From Massilia sp. UMI-21 (GTDB lineage Bacteria > Pseudomonadota > Gammaproteobacteria > Burkholderiales > Burkholderiaceae_D), in the NCBI GenBank assembly GCA_015277795.1, contig CP063848.1, positions 4,030,001 through 4,094,000 of the forward strand: a stretch of DNA of 64,000 nt, read 5' to 3'. Below the pieces are notes generated by a model that had not been told where the DNA came from, searched no databases, and saw only the letters and a list, made by a program, of their open reading frames with translations. Made by a program: the position numbers and the translations under genes. Numbering within the stretch: position 1 is the stretch's first letter; the number at the start of each line of letters is the position of its first letter. Shown piece after piece: positions 9,115-17,654 of the stretch.

Positions 9115-9405
9115 TTAAGCGTTGTGCAGGTCGGTGTACGGCAGCAGCGCGAGGTAGCGTGCGCGCTTGATGGCGGTGTCGACCTGGCGCTGGTAGTGCG
9201 CCTTGGTGCCGGTCAGGCGTGCCGGCATGATCTTGCCGTTTTCCTGGACGAAGTCCTTCAGGGTGTCGACGTCTTTGTAATCGACCTGCTCCACGTTTGC
9301 AGCGGTGAAGCGGCAGAACTTCTTGCGCTTGAACAGCGGGTTCTGCTGTTTGCGCTTGAGTTTTTCTTTAGCTTTGTTTTTGTCGAACTTTTTACCGAAT
9401 GCCAT
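9115..9405 (-). CDS. rpsR: 30S ribosomal protein S18
   Basis: A 96-residue protein of the small-subunit platform that pairs with S6. The core [16 protein letters not shown] and the [17 protein letters not shown] segment are canonical. The N-terminus is extended and very basic (about 25 residues of Lys and Arg), as in other Burkholderiales. It lies between priB and rplI on the same strand. Confidence 0.97.
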   Translation of the reverse strand: MAFGKKFDKNKAKEKLKRKQQNPLFKRKKFCRFTAANVEQVDYKDVDTLKDFVQENGKIMPARLTGTKAHYQRQVDTAIKRARYLALLPYTDLHNA

Positions 9406-9451
9406 TTCGAGGCTCCTGTATCTAATCTAAATTGGCCGTGTCGCTTGGCGA

Positions 9452-9742
9452 CTATGCGGCACTGAAATCAATGATGTGAAACACCAAGGCTTTGCTGTTG
9501 CGGTTCTTCCGTGCGAGGAATCCCTCGAAGCGGTAGGCGGCGCCGAGTTCGGCGCTGGCGACCCTGCCTGAAATCTCGCCCGCGGCCAGCGCGGGAAGTT
9601 CAAACTCGATCAGCCTTGCCACCCCCGCCTCTTCCTGCTGCGAACTGTGCATCAGGATCGCGCCCACGATGGGGACGCCGGCCGGGGTAAAACGCAGCAC
9701 GTCACGCTCCGCGATGGTCGCGATGAGCTGGAACTGGTTCAC
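9452..9742 (-). CDS. priB: Primosomal replication protein N (PriB)
   Basis: A 96-residue single-OB-fold protein, close in length to the roughly 100 residues of the family. It is an SSB paralogue that links PriA and DnaT at restarted forks and binds single-stranded DNA. MNQFQLIATIAERDVLRFTPAG and the later IEFELPALAAGEISGRV match betaproteobacterial PriB. Its place between rpsF and rpsR is the conserved one and confirms the call. Confidence 0.93.
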   Translation of the reverse strand: MNQFQLIATIAERDVLRFTPAGVPIVGAILMHSSQQEEAGVARLIEFELPALAAGEISGRVASAELGAAYRFEGFLARKNRNSKALVFHIIDFSAA

Positions 9743-9778
9743 TGCGCTGTGTCGCTCCTGCGAATTCCGGGGAAAACC

Positions 9779-10171
9779 TTAGGCAGCAGCGGCCGGGGCG
9801 GCTGCCGGAGCGGCCGCTTCGGCGCGGTGGCTCTTGGCTGCGTCTTCGCGCTGGACCGACTTCATCATCGGCGACGGTGCGGTTTCGGCCTTCTTCATCT
9901 TGACGGTCAGGTGACGCAGGACGGCATCGTTGAACTTGAATGCGGTTTCCAGCTCGACCAGGGTCTCGTTGTCGCACTCGATGTTCATGCAGATGTAGTG
10001 GGCTTTCGGCAGCTTCTGGATCTGGTAAGCCATCTGACGGCGGCCCCAGTCTTCCACGCGATGGATGTTACCGCCGCGGCTGGTCACCGTGGTCTTGTAA
10101 CGCTCGATCATCGCCGGAACTTGCTCGCTCTGGTCCGGGTGGACGATAAAAACGATTTCATAATGACGCAT
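9779..10171 (-). CDS. rpsF: 30S ribosomal protein S6
   Basis: A 130-residue protein that binds S18 and the central domain of 16S r[22 protein letters not shown] and [19 protein letters not shown] are diagnostic. The start at 10171 has AAGGAG 7 bases upstream; an in-frame ATG at 10207 lies in the leader and was rejected. The C-terminus carries an Ala/Pro-rich tail of about 20 residues. First gene of the operon. Confidence 0.97.
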   Translation of the reverse strand: MRHYEIVFIVHPDQSEQVPAMIERYKTTVTSRGGNIHRVEDWGRRQMAYQIQKLPKAHYICMNIECDNETLVELETAFKFNDAVLRHLTVKMKKAETAPSPMMKSVQREDAAKSHRAEAAAPAAAPAAAA

Positions 10172-10202
10172 GCAACACTCCTTAAGGACGTTTAAACAAA
10201 TG

Positions 10203-10230
10203 CCCACCTCGGCGTCAAGACGAGTGTGGG
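10203..10230 (-). promoter_or_regulatory. Candidate S6:S18 autoregulatory hairpin in the rpsF leader
   Basis: In the 5' leader, CCCAC-A-CTCG pairs with CGAG-GTGGG: a nine-pair stem with one bulged A and the loop TCTTGACGC. The trinucleotide CCG sits where the loop meets the 3' strand. A CCG in a stem-loop is the core of the conserved rpsF leader motif bound by the S6:S18 dimer. This is inferred from pattern only. Confidence 0.45.
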
Positions 10231-10245
10231 AAGGGAAAGCCGGCC

Positions 10246-10275
10246 ATTATAGCCGGAAAAACGCCGGCATGGGAA
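10246..10275 (-). promoter_or_regulatory. Sigma-70-like promoter of the rpsF operon
   Basis: On the minus strand: -35 TTCCCA (10270-10275), an 18-bp spacer, and a perfect -10 TATAAT (10246-10251). The start would fall near 10239, giving a leader of about 68 bases that contains the hairpin at 10203-10230. Confidence 0.6.
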
Positions 10276-10350
10276 GCCGGGCATGCCCCGAGCCGCGCTG
10301 CACAATTTTTTTACAGTTTTCCGGTGTTTGCCCTTGCGCATATCAGAATA

Positions 10351-10366
10351 CTGTACAAAAATACAG
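10351..10366 (+). promoter_or_regulatory. LexA binding site (SOS box)
   Basis: CTGTACAAAAATACAG fits the consensus CTGT-N8-ACAG exactly. It is centred 41 bases before the lexA ATG, so it would give autorepression. It is the only perfect box I noticed in the window. Confidence 0.9.
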
Positions 10367-10399
10367 TCTGCTCTTACAACCATTTGCCGTAACACATCC

Positions 10400-11032
10400 A
10401 TGATCAAGCTCACTGCAAGGCAAGAACAGATCCTTAACCTGATCAAGGAAGCGATCGAAAACACCGGTTTTCCGCCGACCCGCGCCGAAATCGCGGCCGA
10501 ACTGGGCTTCAAGTCGGCCAATGCGGCCGAGGAACACCTGCAGGCGCTGGCACGCAAGGGGGCGATCGAGATCTCGCCGGGCACCTCGCGCGGCATCCGC
10601 CTGGTCGGCGCCTCGGTCGAGCAGATCCCGATGCCGCCGCCGAACCTGATGATGGCGCTGCCGCTGGTCGGCCGCGTGGCCGCCGGTTCGCCGATCCTGG
10701 CCCAGGAACACGTCGAAGCCACCTACTCGGTCGATGCCGCCATGTTCTCGGCGCGTCCGGATTTCCTGCTGAAGGTCAAGGGCTGGTCGATGCGCGATGC
10801 CGGCATCTGCGACGGCGACTTCCTCGCGGTCAAGAAGATCGACAGCGCCAAGAATGGCCAGATCGTCGTGGCGAGGTTGGGCGAGGAAGTCACGGTCAAG
10901 CGCTACCGCAAGACCGGCAACCTGGTCGAACTGCTGCCTGAAAACCCCGATTTCAAGGTCATCGAGGTGAAACCGGAAGACGAATTCGCCCTCGAAGGCC
11001 TGGCGGTCGGCCTGATGCGCAGCTGGCACTGA
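10400..11032 (+). CDS. lexA: SOS repressor LexA
   Basis: A 210-residue repressor. The winged-helix DNA-binding domain covers residues 1-70 ([24 protein letters not shown]). The S24 self-cleavage domain has the cut site Ala95-Gly96 in GRVAAGSP, Ser130 in GWSMRDAG and Lys167 in VTVKRYR. All three sit a constant 11 residues beyond their E. coli equivalents, so autoproteolysis on RecA filaments should be intact. The start is at MIKLTARQ; longer upstream reading would run through the SOS box. It diverges from the rpsF operon. Confidence 0.97.
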   Translation: MIKLTARQEQILNLIKEAIENTGFPPTRAEIAAELGFKSANAAEEHLQALARKGAIEISPGTSRGIRLVGASVEQIPMPPPNLMMALPLVGRVAAGSPILAQEHVEATYSVDAAMFSARPDFLLKVKGWSMRDAGICDGDFLAVKKIDSAKNGQIVVARLGEEVTVKRYRKTGNLVELLPENPDFKVIEVKPEDEFALEGLAVGLMRSWH

Positions 11033-11044
11033 TGCCCCCGCCCG

Positions 11045-11072
11045 CCCGCCCGGGCCGATGAGCCCGGGCGGG
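11045..11072 (+). terminator. GC-rich hairpin after lexA
   Basis: CCCGCCCGGGC and GCCCGGGCGGG form a perfect 11-bp stem around CGATGA, 12 bases after the lexA stop. The nearest T run is about 20 bases further on, so intrinsic termination is uncertain. Confidence 0.5.
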
Positions 11073-11094
11073 TGCGGCATGCCTTACCGGTTTT

Positions 11095-11829
11095 TTACTG
11101 GATCTTCTTGTCCGCCCAGTAAGAGTCTTTCTTGGCGGACTTTACCATCTGGTTGTGCTCCGCCACGTAGGCCTCGGTCGCCGAGCGCCACGCCGCGAAA
11201 TCCGCCAGCAGCAGCTTCGAGCTCACCTTCGCCTCTTCGCTCAGGTTCTCCTGCAAGCGGGTCAGGTGGGCGGCCGCACGCTGGGCTTCATCCTTGTTCA
11301 TCAGCTTCGCGATGTCCGCCGGAATGCGCGCGGTCAGCGGCATGGCGTCGTTCAGGTGGGTGACGTACTTGTTGTAGCATTCCTGCCACGCTTGCACGGC
11401 CGCGCCGATGCGGTCGATGTCGGCATTGATCTTCGACATCGCCGGAATGCGCGGCGCCACGCAACGGTATTCGCCCGACTTCAGGTCTTCGCCGTCGTAG
11501 CCGCTGATCCAGTAATCGATGTCCTTGCGGCGCTTGACGCGCTGCTCCATCACCTCCAGCGAGGCGATTGCCAGCTTGTTGCCCTTGGCCGCGGCCTTCC
11601 TGAACAGCGCCTCGGCCTTGGCCTCGTCCACCTGCCCCGCCTCGCCGTACCAGTACATCTGCCCGAGCGCCCGCTGCGCTTCAGGATTGCCGGCATTGGC
11701 CAGTTTGGTATAGCGCTGCATGGCGCCCGCGTAGTCCTTCTTCTCGAACAGGGCGTTGGCGTCTTCCAGTTCGCCGGCAAAGGCGGCGCCGCACAGCAGC
11801 AGGGATGCAAGGAACAGCTTGGTCTTCAT
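11095..11829 (-). CDS. Secreted Sel1-repeat-like protein of unknown function
   Basis: A 244-residue protein. A signal peptide (MKTKLFLASLLLCGAAFA) is followed by about two TPR/Sel1-like helical repeats at residues 25-85 (AMQRYTKLANAGNPEAQRALGQMYW and the AEALFRKAAAKGN unit). The rest is a helical region with no recognised domain, rich in Lys and Ala. The start at 11829 was preferred over an upstream ATG because it begins at the signal peptide. It probably acts in the periplasm as a protein-binding scaffold (inference). It sits alone between lexA, which converges on it, and the terminator of the next operon. Confidence 0.7.
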   Translation of the reverse strand: MKTKLFLASLLLCGAAFAGELEDANALFEKKDYAGAMQRYTKLANAGNPEAQRALGQMYWYGEAGQVDEAKAEALFRKAAAKGNKLAIASLEVMEQRVKRRKDIDYWISGYDGEDLKSGEYRCVAPRIPAMSKINADIDRIGAAVQAWQECYNKYVTHLNDAMPLTARIPADIAKLMNKDEAQRAAAHLTRLQENLSEEAKVSSKLLLADFAAWRSATEAYVAEHNQMVKSAKKDSYWADKKIQ

Positions 11830-11894
11830 GGCAGATGAGGATAGGGGAAAGAAATCCCATGATAGCGGCAATCGGCGGCCCGGCTCAACCGCTA

Positions 11895-11925
11895 AAACAA
11901 AAACGGCAGCCGCGGCTGCCGTTTT
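11895..11925 (-). terminator. Terminator of the accD-purF operon
   Basis: AAAACGGCAGCC and GGCTGCCGTTTT pair perfectly around a minimal CG centre, with a T-rich tail on the minus strand, 20 bases after the stop of the PLP-enzyme gene. Confidence 0.85.
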
Positions 11926-11944
11926 CATGGCGCGCCGGGCTGGC

Positions 11945-13198
11945 CTATGCGTCGAGGGCCTGGCGGAAGTCCGCCAGCAGGTCCTCGGTGTCTTCGATGC
12001 CCACCGACACCCGGATCAGGGACTCGGCGATGCCCATGCCGGCGCGCCGCTCCGCGCCCATCTCGAAGAAGATCGTATGCGCCACCGGGATCACCAGGGT
12101 GCGGGTGTCGCCCAGGTTGCTGGCCGGGATGCCGAGCTTGAGGCGGTTGAGGTAATCGAAGCAGTCGATATCCTCGCGCAATTCAAAACTCATCAGCGAG
12201 CCGCCGGCGCGGAACAGCGCCGAGACGGTGCCGTGCTGCGGATGCGAGGCCAGGCCCGGGTAATGCACCGCCGCGACCCGTTCATCGGCCTCCAGCATCC
12301 GGGCCAGCGCCAGCGCGTTGGCGCAGGTGCGTTCCATGCGCAGCGCCAGGGTCTCGGCGCCCACCGCGATGTGGTGCGCCGCCTCCGGTCCGAGCGCCGC
12401 GCCGAAGTCGCGCAGCGCCTTGGCGCGCAGCTGCGCCAGCCCCTGGTTGGCGGCCGGCTGCTTGCGGAAGTTCGGCGCGATGTGCGGGTAGGCGCTCCAG
12501 TCGAACAGGCCGGTATCGGTCAGGGCGCCGCCCAGGGCATTGCCATGGCCGCCGATCGACTTGGTCAGCGAATTGACCACCAGGCCGGCGCCGACCGCCT
12601 TCGGACGGAACAGATACGGCGTGGTCATGGTGTTGTCGACCACGTACAGGATGCCGCGCTCGCGGCACAGCTGGCCGATGCGCGCCAGGTCGGCCACCTG
12701 GGTGCGCGGGTTGGCGATGGTCTCGACGAAGACCATGCGCGTGTCGGGCCTGAGCACCGCTTCCACATTGGCGACATCGGTGGCGTCGACGAAATCCACC
12801 GCGACGCCCTGCCCCGCCACCGTCTGCCACAGGCTGTTGGTATTCCCGAACAGGAAAGAGGACGAGACGATGTGGTCACCCGCGCGCAGCAGCCCCTGGA
12901 ACAGCGCGCCGATGGCGCCCATGCCGGTAGCGAAACAGAGGGTGCCGACGCCGTCTTCCATCCGGGTGATCTTGTCCTCGAGCGCGCCCACGGTCGGATT
13001 GCCCTGGCGCCCGTAGCGGAAACCGGGCTCCCGGCCCTGGAACACCGAGGCCAGCTGGCGCGCATCGCCGTAGCCGAAGGCCACCGAGGTGTGCACCGGC
13101 TTGTGCAGCGAGCCATGCTCGACCGGCTTGCTGCGGTCGTTGTGCAGGATCGTGGTGGTGAAGCCGTACGAGGGCGGCGTCAAGTGCGGATCGCTCAT
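11945..13198 (-). CDS. Cystathionine gamma-synthase family PLP enzyme
   Basis: A 417-residue member of the Cys/Met-metabolism PLP family. The cofactor lysine is Lys213 in NSLTKSIGGHGN and the pyridine-nitrogen Asp is Asp188 in YVVDNT. The family includes O-succinylhomoserine sulfhydrylase, cystathionine gamma-synthase and gamma-lyases. The position after purF suits a MetZ-type methionine-synthesis role, but the divergent N-terminus (GFTTTILHNDRSKPVEHGS) puts it in the less studied cystathionine gamma-synthase family group, so no symbol is given. The start is 8 bases after the purF stop, and its Shine-Dalgarno GGAG is formed by the last purF codons. Open sequence continuing upstream in this frame lies inside purF and is not coding. 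Confidence 0.9.
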   Translation of the reverse strand: MSDPHLTPPSYGFTTTILHNDRSKPVEHGSLHKPVHTSVAFGYGDARQLASVFQGREPGFRYGRQGNPTVGALEDKITRMEDGVGTLCFATGMGAIGALFQGLLRAGDHIVSSSFLFGNTNSLWQTVAGQGVAVDFVDATDVANVEAVLRPDTRMVFVETIANPRTQVADLARIGQLCRERGILYVVDNTMTTPYLFRPKAVGAGLVVNSLTKSIGGHGNALGGALTDTGLFDWSAYPHIAPNFRKQPAANQGLAQLRAKALRDFGAALGPEAAHHIAVGAETLALRMERTCANALALARMLEADERVAAVHYPGLASHPQHGTVSALFRAGGSLMSFELREDIDCFDYLNRLKLGIPASNLGDTRTLVIPVAHTIFFEMGAERRAGMGIAESLIRVSVGIEDTEDLLADFRQALDA

Positions 13199-13206
13199 GG
13201 CAGGCC

Positions 13207-14730
13207 TTACTCCGCCGCCGCCGGCGTGTTCAGGTTGAGCTGGGTGCGCACCGGATCCTCGACCTGGTTCTTCTTCGGGTTGTGGCGCGCGCTTTCCTGG
13301 CGGTCCAGGTATTCCGGGGTCACGTCGCCGGTGACATACACGCCGTCGAAGCACGAGGCCTCGAAGTTCGTCAGCGCCGGATTGACGTCCGAGATCGCCT
13401 TCTTCAGCGCATCGACGTCCTGGTAGACCAGGCGGTCGGCGGTGATTTCCCTGCAGACTTCCTCGACCGTGCGGCCGTGCGCGATCAGCTCGTCGCGGGT
13501 CGGCATGTCGATGCCGTACACGTTCGGGTACAGCACCGGCGGCGCGGCCGAGGCGAAGAACACTTTTCTGGCGCCGGCGTCGCGCGCCATCTGCACGATC
13601 TCGCGGCTGGTGGTGCCGCGCACGATCGAGTCGTCGACCAGCAGCACGTTCTTGTCCTTGAACTCGGAGGCGATCGCATTGAGCTTCTGGCGCACCGATT
13701 TCTTGCGCATCCCTTGCCCGGGCATGATGAAGGTGCGGCCGATGTAGCGGTTCTTGATGAAGCCCTCGCGGTACTCGACGCCGAGCTTCAGCGCCAGCTG
13801 GATCGCGGCCGGGCGCGAGGAATCGGGAATCGGCATGACCACGTCGATCTCGTCGACCGGGATCTCCTGGCGGACCTTGTCGGCCAGGTACTCCCCCATG
13901 CGCAGGCGGGTCGCGTACACCGAGGCGCCGTCGATCACCGAATCCGGGCGCGCCAGGTAGACGTATTCGAAGGCGCAGGGATTCAGCGACGGATTCTCGG
14001 CGCACTGGCGCTCGTGCATATTGCCCTCGTTGTCGATGAAGATCGCCTCGCCCGGCGCGATGTCGCGCACGAAGCGGAAGCCCAGGCCTTCCAGCGCCAC
14101 CGATTCGCTCGCCACCAGGTATTCGGTGCCGTGCTCGCCCTCGTTCACGCCGAGGCACAGCGGGCGGATGCCGAACGGATCGCGGAAGGACAGCATACCG
14201 TGGCCGGCGATCTGCGCCACCACCGCGTAGGCACCGCGCACCCGGCGATGCACCGCGGCGACCGCCTTGAACACGGCGTCGGTGTCGAGCCTGAAGCCGT
14301 CTGCCGCTTCCTGGATCTCGTGGGCCAGCACGTTCAGCAGCACTTCCGAGTCGGAATCGGTGTTGATGTGGCGGCGGTCGTTGCGGAACAGCTCTTCCTT
14401 GAGCTTGGCCTGGTTGGTCAGGTTGCCGTTGTGGGCCAGGGTGATGCCGAACGGGGCGTTGACGTAGAACGGCTGCGCTTCCTCTTCGCTCGAGGAGCCG
14501 GCGGTCGGATAGCGGCAGTGGCCGATACCGGTATTGCCCTGCAGCGAACGCATGTTCCGGGTACGGAACACGTCGCGCACCAGGCCGTTGGCCTTGTACA
14601 TCGAGAACATGCTGCTGTGATTGGTTGCAATGCCCGCCGCATCCTGGCCGCGATGCTGCAGCAGCAGCAATGCGTCATACAGAAGCTGGTTGACGGGATT
14701 GTTCGAGACGACGCCGACGATGCCACACAT
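13207..14730 (-). CDS. purF: Amidophosphoribosyltransferase
   Basis: A 507-residue enzyme for the first committed step of purine synthesis: PRPP + glutamine to phosphoribosylamine. The N-terminal Ntn glutaminase begins MCGIVGVV, so Cys2 becomes the catalytic N-terminus without a propeptide. HRGQDAAGI and AHNGNLTN are glutaminase signatures. The C-terminal PRTase domain has the PRPP loop [13 protein letters not shown]. No Fe-S cysteine set is seen, as in the E. coli type. It is co-oriented with cvpA upstream, the classical cvpA-purF pair. Confidence 0.97.
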   Translation of the reverse strand: MCGIVGVVSNNPVNQLLYDALLLLQHRGQDAAGIATNHSSMFSMYKANGLVRDVFRTRNMRSLQGNTGIGHCRYPTAGSSSEEEAQPFYVNAPFGITLAHNGNLTNQAKLKEELFRNDRRHINTDSDSEVLLNVLAHEIQEAADGFRLDTDAVFKAVAAVHRRVRGAYAVVAQIAGHGMLSFRDPFGIRPLCLGVNEGEHGTEYLVASESVALEGLGFRFVRDIAPGEAIFIDNEGNMHERQCAENPSLNPCAFEYVYLARPDSVIDGASVYATRLRMGEYLADKVRQEIPVDEIDVVMPIPDSSRPAAIQLALKLGVEYREGFIKNRYIGRTFIMPGQGMRKKSVRQKLNAIASEFKDKNVLLVDDSIVRGTTSREIVQMARDAGARKVFFASAAPPVLYPNVYGIDMPTRDELIAHGRTVEEVCREITADRLVYQDVDALKKAISDVNPALTNFEASCFDGVYVTGDVTPEYLDRQESARHNPKKNQVEDPVRTQLNLNTPAAAE

Positions 14731-14781
14731 GGTGCGCTCCTAAAACTGGACTGCGTGATTACAAAAAGTGAAAACCGTATT

Positions 14782-15270
14782 TCAGAATCTGATGTGCTGC
14801 CCGAGTGCAGCCGGGAGAAATGGCTTGACGGTGCGCGCGCCGGTTTCCGCCAGCGGCGACAACAGCGCGTTTCTCCAGAAATCCTGTTGCGGGATCGCGG
14901 TCATCCCGCACAATATGACGGCGGCCAGCACGATGACAACGCCGCGCGCCAATCCAAACAATCCACCCAGGCCGCGGTCCGCGAGGCTCAGGCCGGAGGC
15001 CGTGATCACCGCCCCGATCGCCAGCGACAGCAGACCCATCAGGATGCGTACGCCGAGGAAGAGCAGCACGAAGGCCATGATCAGGCGGGCGCTTGCGCCC
15101 GGCAACAATTCCGGCAGCATCGGCGCCAGCGTGGCGCCATAGGCGTTCGCCACCACGAAGGCCACGATCCAGCCGAGCAGGGACAGGATCTCCTTCACCA
15201 GCCCGCGCAGGGTGGAAATGACCACGGACGATACCAGCACGAACAACACCAGGTAATCGAAGATCGTCAC
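14782..15270 (-). CDS. cvpA: CvpA family membrane protein
   Basis: A 162-residue inner-membrane protein with four hydrophobic segments, beginning TIFDYLVLFVLVSSVVISTLRGLVKEILSLLGW, the CvpA signature. It is required for colicin V production in E. coli; its general role is envelope-related and poorly defined. A GTG at 15270 gives the family length and places the first helix at the N-terminus. The in-frame ATG at 15318 would overlap the SPOR gene and add a non-conserved leader. It lies 28 bases after the SPOR gene and upstream of purF. Confidence 0.87.
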   Translation of the reverse strand: MTIFDYLVLFVLVSSVVISTLRGLVKEILSLLGWIVAFVVANAYGATLAPMLPELLPGASARLIMAFVLLFLGVRILMGLLSLAIGAVITASGLSLADRGLGGLFGLARGVVIVLAAVILCGMTAIPQQDFWRNALLSPLAETGARTVKPFLPAALGQHIRF

Positions 15271-15298
15271 GCCACCGGCCCTTGCTTGAATAAACGTG

Positions 15299-16228
15299 TC
15301 AGAGCGGCACCAAGGCACCGGACAGGCCCATGCTGATCAGCTTGGAGCGGATCTTCTCGCCCTCTTCCTTGGTGTACGGCCCCACGCGCACACGGATCAG
15401 ATCGCCCGACTTTTGCGTGAACGAGGCCACGCCGGCCGCGCGCAGGCGCCCTTGCAGTTCGTCGACCTTTTTCTGGGTCGCCAGCGCCGCCACCTGCACC
15501 ACGTATTTCTGCGACGGGCCGGCGGCCTGCGCGACCGGGCGGCCCTGCAGGATCGCGAGCGCGCGCGCGGCCTCGTCCTGCGCCGGCATGGCTTGCGCCG
15601 GCTTGGCGGCCACTTTCTCGACCGGCTTTTCGGCCGGCTTTTCGGCCGGCTTCTCGGCTGGCTTGCGTTCCACCTCGGCCAGCTTCGGATGGGCCTCCGT
15701 CTTCGGCTCGCGCTTCGGTTCCGGCGTCACCGGCTCGGGCCGGGCCTCGGCCGGCGCGGCGCGCGCGGGCTCGCGGTCGAGGTCGACGGTACGCAGCGGC
15801 GCCGGATCGGCGGGCGCGCTCCCGGCCTCGGGCGCATCGGACGGCTCGATGATCTCCTCGTCGCTGTCGACGCTGGCCGCGGCGGGCACGGGCAGCGGCG
15901 CCGCCTTGTCTTTCGACGGAATGTTGATGGCGATGTCGGTGCCGAGCGGCTTGGGCTCGGAATCGAGCAGCATCGGCAGGCCCACCGCGGCCGCGAGCGC
16001 CAGCGCGATCGCGCCTACCAGGCGGCGGCGCGCGCGTTTCTTCTCGGGCAGGATCGGATCGGCGCCGGCGCCGGCGCGCGTGCGTCCGCGGGTGGCGCCT
16101 TCGCCGGCGTGCGACGCGCGCTTGGAGCGGGCGTGTTCGCCATAGGCGGCATCATCGTCCTTGACGAAGTGGCCGCTGTCGCGGACAGTGTCTTGCTTGT
16201 TTTTGCTACCGAACGAGAACAAGCCCAT
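15299..16228 (-). CDS. SPOR-domain cell-division/envelope protein (DedD-like)
   Basis: A 309-residue bitopic membrane protein. A basic cytoplasmic N-terminus (KKRARRRL) is followed by one membrane helix at about 70-88. A long Pro/Ala/Glu/Lys linker contains AEKP repeats near residues 188-200. The C-terminal SPOR domain covers about 240-309 (KYVVQVAALATQKKVDELQGRL and IRVRVGPYTKEEGEKIRSKL). SPOR domains bind denuded glycan strands at the septum, so it probably localises to the division site. The folC-SPOR-cvpA-purF order is conserved in the order, where the gene is often called dedD. Confidence 0.88.
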   Translation of the reverse strand: MGLFSFGSKNKQDTVRDSGHFVKDDDAAYGEHARSKRASHAGEGATRGRTRAGAGADPILPEKKRARRRLVGAIALALAAAVGLPMLLDSEPKPLGTDIAINIPSKDKAAPLPVPAAASVDSDEEIIEPSDAPEAGSAPADPAPLRTVDLDREPARAAPAEARPEPVTPEPKREPKTEAHPKLAEVERKPAEKPAEKPAEKPVEKVAAKPAQAMPAQDEAARALAILQGRPVAQAAGPSQKYVVQVAALATQKKVDELQGRLRAAGVASFTQKSGDLIRVRVGPYTKEEGEKIRSKLISMGLSGALVPL

Positions 16229-16240
16229 GCGTATCTGGAA

Positions 16241-17539
16241 TCAGTGTAGAGAGTTTTTGCGGGCCGCCATGACGCCGGCGACCGTGTAGAACGAGCCAAA
16301 GACCACAATTCTATCATTCTCCCCTGCCCGGCTCACGGCGTTTGCGTAGGCGTCGGCCGGCGTGGCGAACGGCAGGACCGAAAAATCGCCCTCTTTCGCG
16401 CCCGCGGGCCGCAAGTCGGCGAGTTTTTGCGCCAGCTGTTGCGCTTGCGCGGAGCGCGGCGAGGGCAGCGCCGTGACGCACCAGTGGTCGACGATGTCGC
16501 GCATGGGGGCGATCACGGCCTCGATATCCTTGTCTTCCATGATGCCGAACACCGCGTAGGTGTAGCGGTGAAAGCCCATGTTGCCGAGGTTGTGCGCGAG
16601 GGCCGCGGCGGCGTGCGGGTTGTGCGCCACGTCCAGCACCTGGGTGGGGCGGCCCGGCAACACCTGGAAGCGCCCGGGCAGCTCGACCATGGCCAGGCCG
16701 GCGCGCACTTCCTGCGCGCCGCAGGGCAGCTGCATGCGCAGCACTTCGAGCGCGGCCAGCGCGGCGGCCGCATTGAGCAGCTGGTTGGCGCCGCGCAGGG
16801 CCGGATAGGCCAGCGAATTGCGGCGCTGTCCGCGCCCGCCGTAGCTCCACTGCTGCTGGTCGCCCTGGTAGTTGAAGTCGCGTCCCAGCAGCCACAGGTC
16901 GGCGCCGATGTCCTCGGCATGCTTGACGAGCGATGCCGGGGGCACCGGATCGCTGCAGATGGCGGCCTTCCCGGCGCGGAAGATGCCGGCCTTCTCGAAG
17001 CCGATCTTCTCGCGCGTGTCGCCGAGGTAGTCGGTGTGGTCGATGTCGACGCTGGTGACGATCGCCACGTCGGCGTCGACCACGTTGACCGCGTCGAGGC
17101 GTCCGCCCAGGCCGACTTCGAGAATGGCGACATCGACGCCGGCCTGCGAGATCAGGTGCATGATCGCCAGCGTGGTGAATTCGAAGTAGGTCAACGCGAC
17201 CTCGCCGCGCACGCGTTCCACCGCGTCGAAGCTCGCTACCAGCGCCTCATCGGAGGCCATCTCGCCGTTGATGCGGGCGCGCTCGTTAAAGTCGAGGAAG
17301 TGCGGCTTGATGTACAGGCCCACGCGGTAGCCGGACTGCAGCAGCACGGCCTCCAGCATGGCGCAGGTCGAACCCTTGCCGTTGGTGCCGGCCACCATGA
17401 TCACCGGGCAGGCAAAGGCAAGCCCCATGCGTTCCTTGACGGCACGGACACGGTCGAGGCCCATGTCGATGTGGGTTTCGGCATGGCGCGACTCGAGCAG
17501 CGCCAGCCAGTCGGGCAAGGTGGTCGGAAGAGTGGGCAT
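16241..17539 (-). CDS. folC: Folylpolyglutamate synthase / dihydrofolate synthase
   Basis: A 432-residue bifunctional Mur-ligase-type enzyme that adds glutamate to dihydropteroate and to folates with ATP. The P-loop VAGTNGKGST near residue 50, the EVGLGGRLDAVN motif and VDIDHTDYLG are diagnostic. The chosen start MPTLPTTLPDW avoids a low-quality leader. It is 12 bases before the SPOR gene, and a large inverted repeat lies between it and accD upstream. Confidence 0.95.
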   Translation of the reverse strand: MPTLPTTLPDWLALLESRHAETHIDMGLDRVRAVKERMGLAFACPVIMVAGTNGKGSTCAMLEAVLLQSGYRVGLYIKPHFLDFNERARINGEMASDEALVASFDAVERVRGEVALTYFEFTTLAIMHLISQAGVDVAILEVGLGGRLDAVNVVDADVAIVTSVDIDHTDYLGDTREKIGFEKAGIFRAGKAAICSDPVPPASLVKHAEDIGADLWLLGRDFNYQGDQQQWSYGGRGQRRNSLAYPALRGANQLLNAAAALAALEVLRMQLPCGAQEVRAGLAMVELPGRFQVLPGRPTQVLDVAHNPHAAAALAHNLGNMGFHRYTYAVFGIMEDKDIEAVIAPMRDIVDHWCVTALPSPRSAQAQQLAQKLADLRPAGAKEGDFSVLPFATPADAYANAVSRAGENDRIVVFGSFYTVAGVMAARKNSLH

Positions 17540-17608
17540 TGGATGGACTTCGGTGTGATGGCGCGCGGGGCGCCGGTGCGGACGCGCGGGCGTTCGCACC
17601 TCGGGCTT

Positions 17609-17637
17609 GTGAAAAATTCCTCTGGAGGATTTTTCAC
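17609..17637 (-). repeat. Inverted repeat between accD and folC
   Basis: GTGAAAAATTCCTC and GAGGATTTTTCAC are complementary apart from one extra T, with TG as loop. In RNA it is a 13-pair hairpin just after accD. It has no separate U tract, so it may be an attenuator or a processing/stability hairpin rather than a full terminator. Confidence 0.7.
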
Positions 17638-17654
17638 AGGCCCCGTGGGTGGGA

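Noticed and set aside
13199..14158. Upstream extension of the PLP-enzyme frame into purF, as a possible fusion
   Set aside because: The extension is another frame of purF; a ribosome site and a conserved N-terminus mark the start at 13198.
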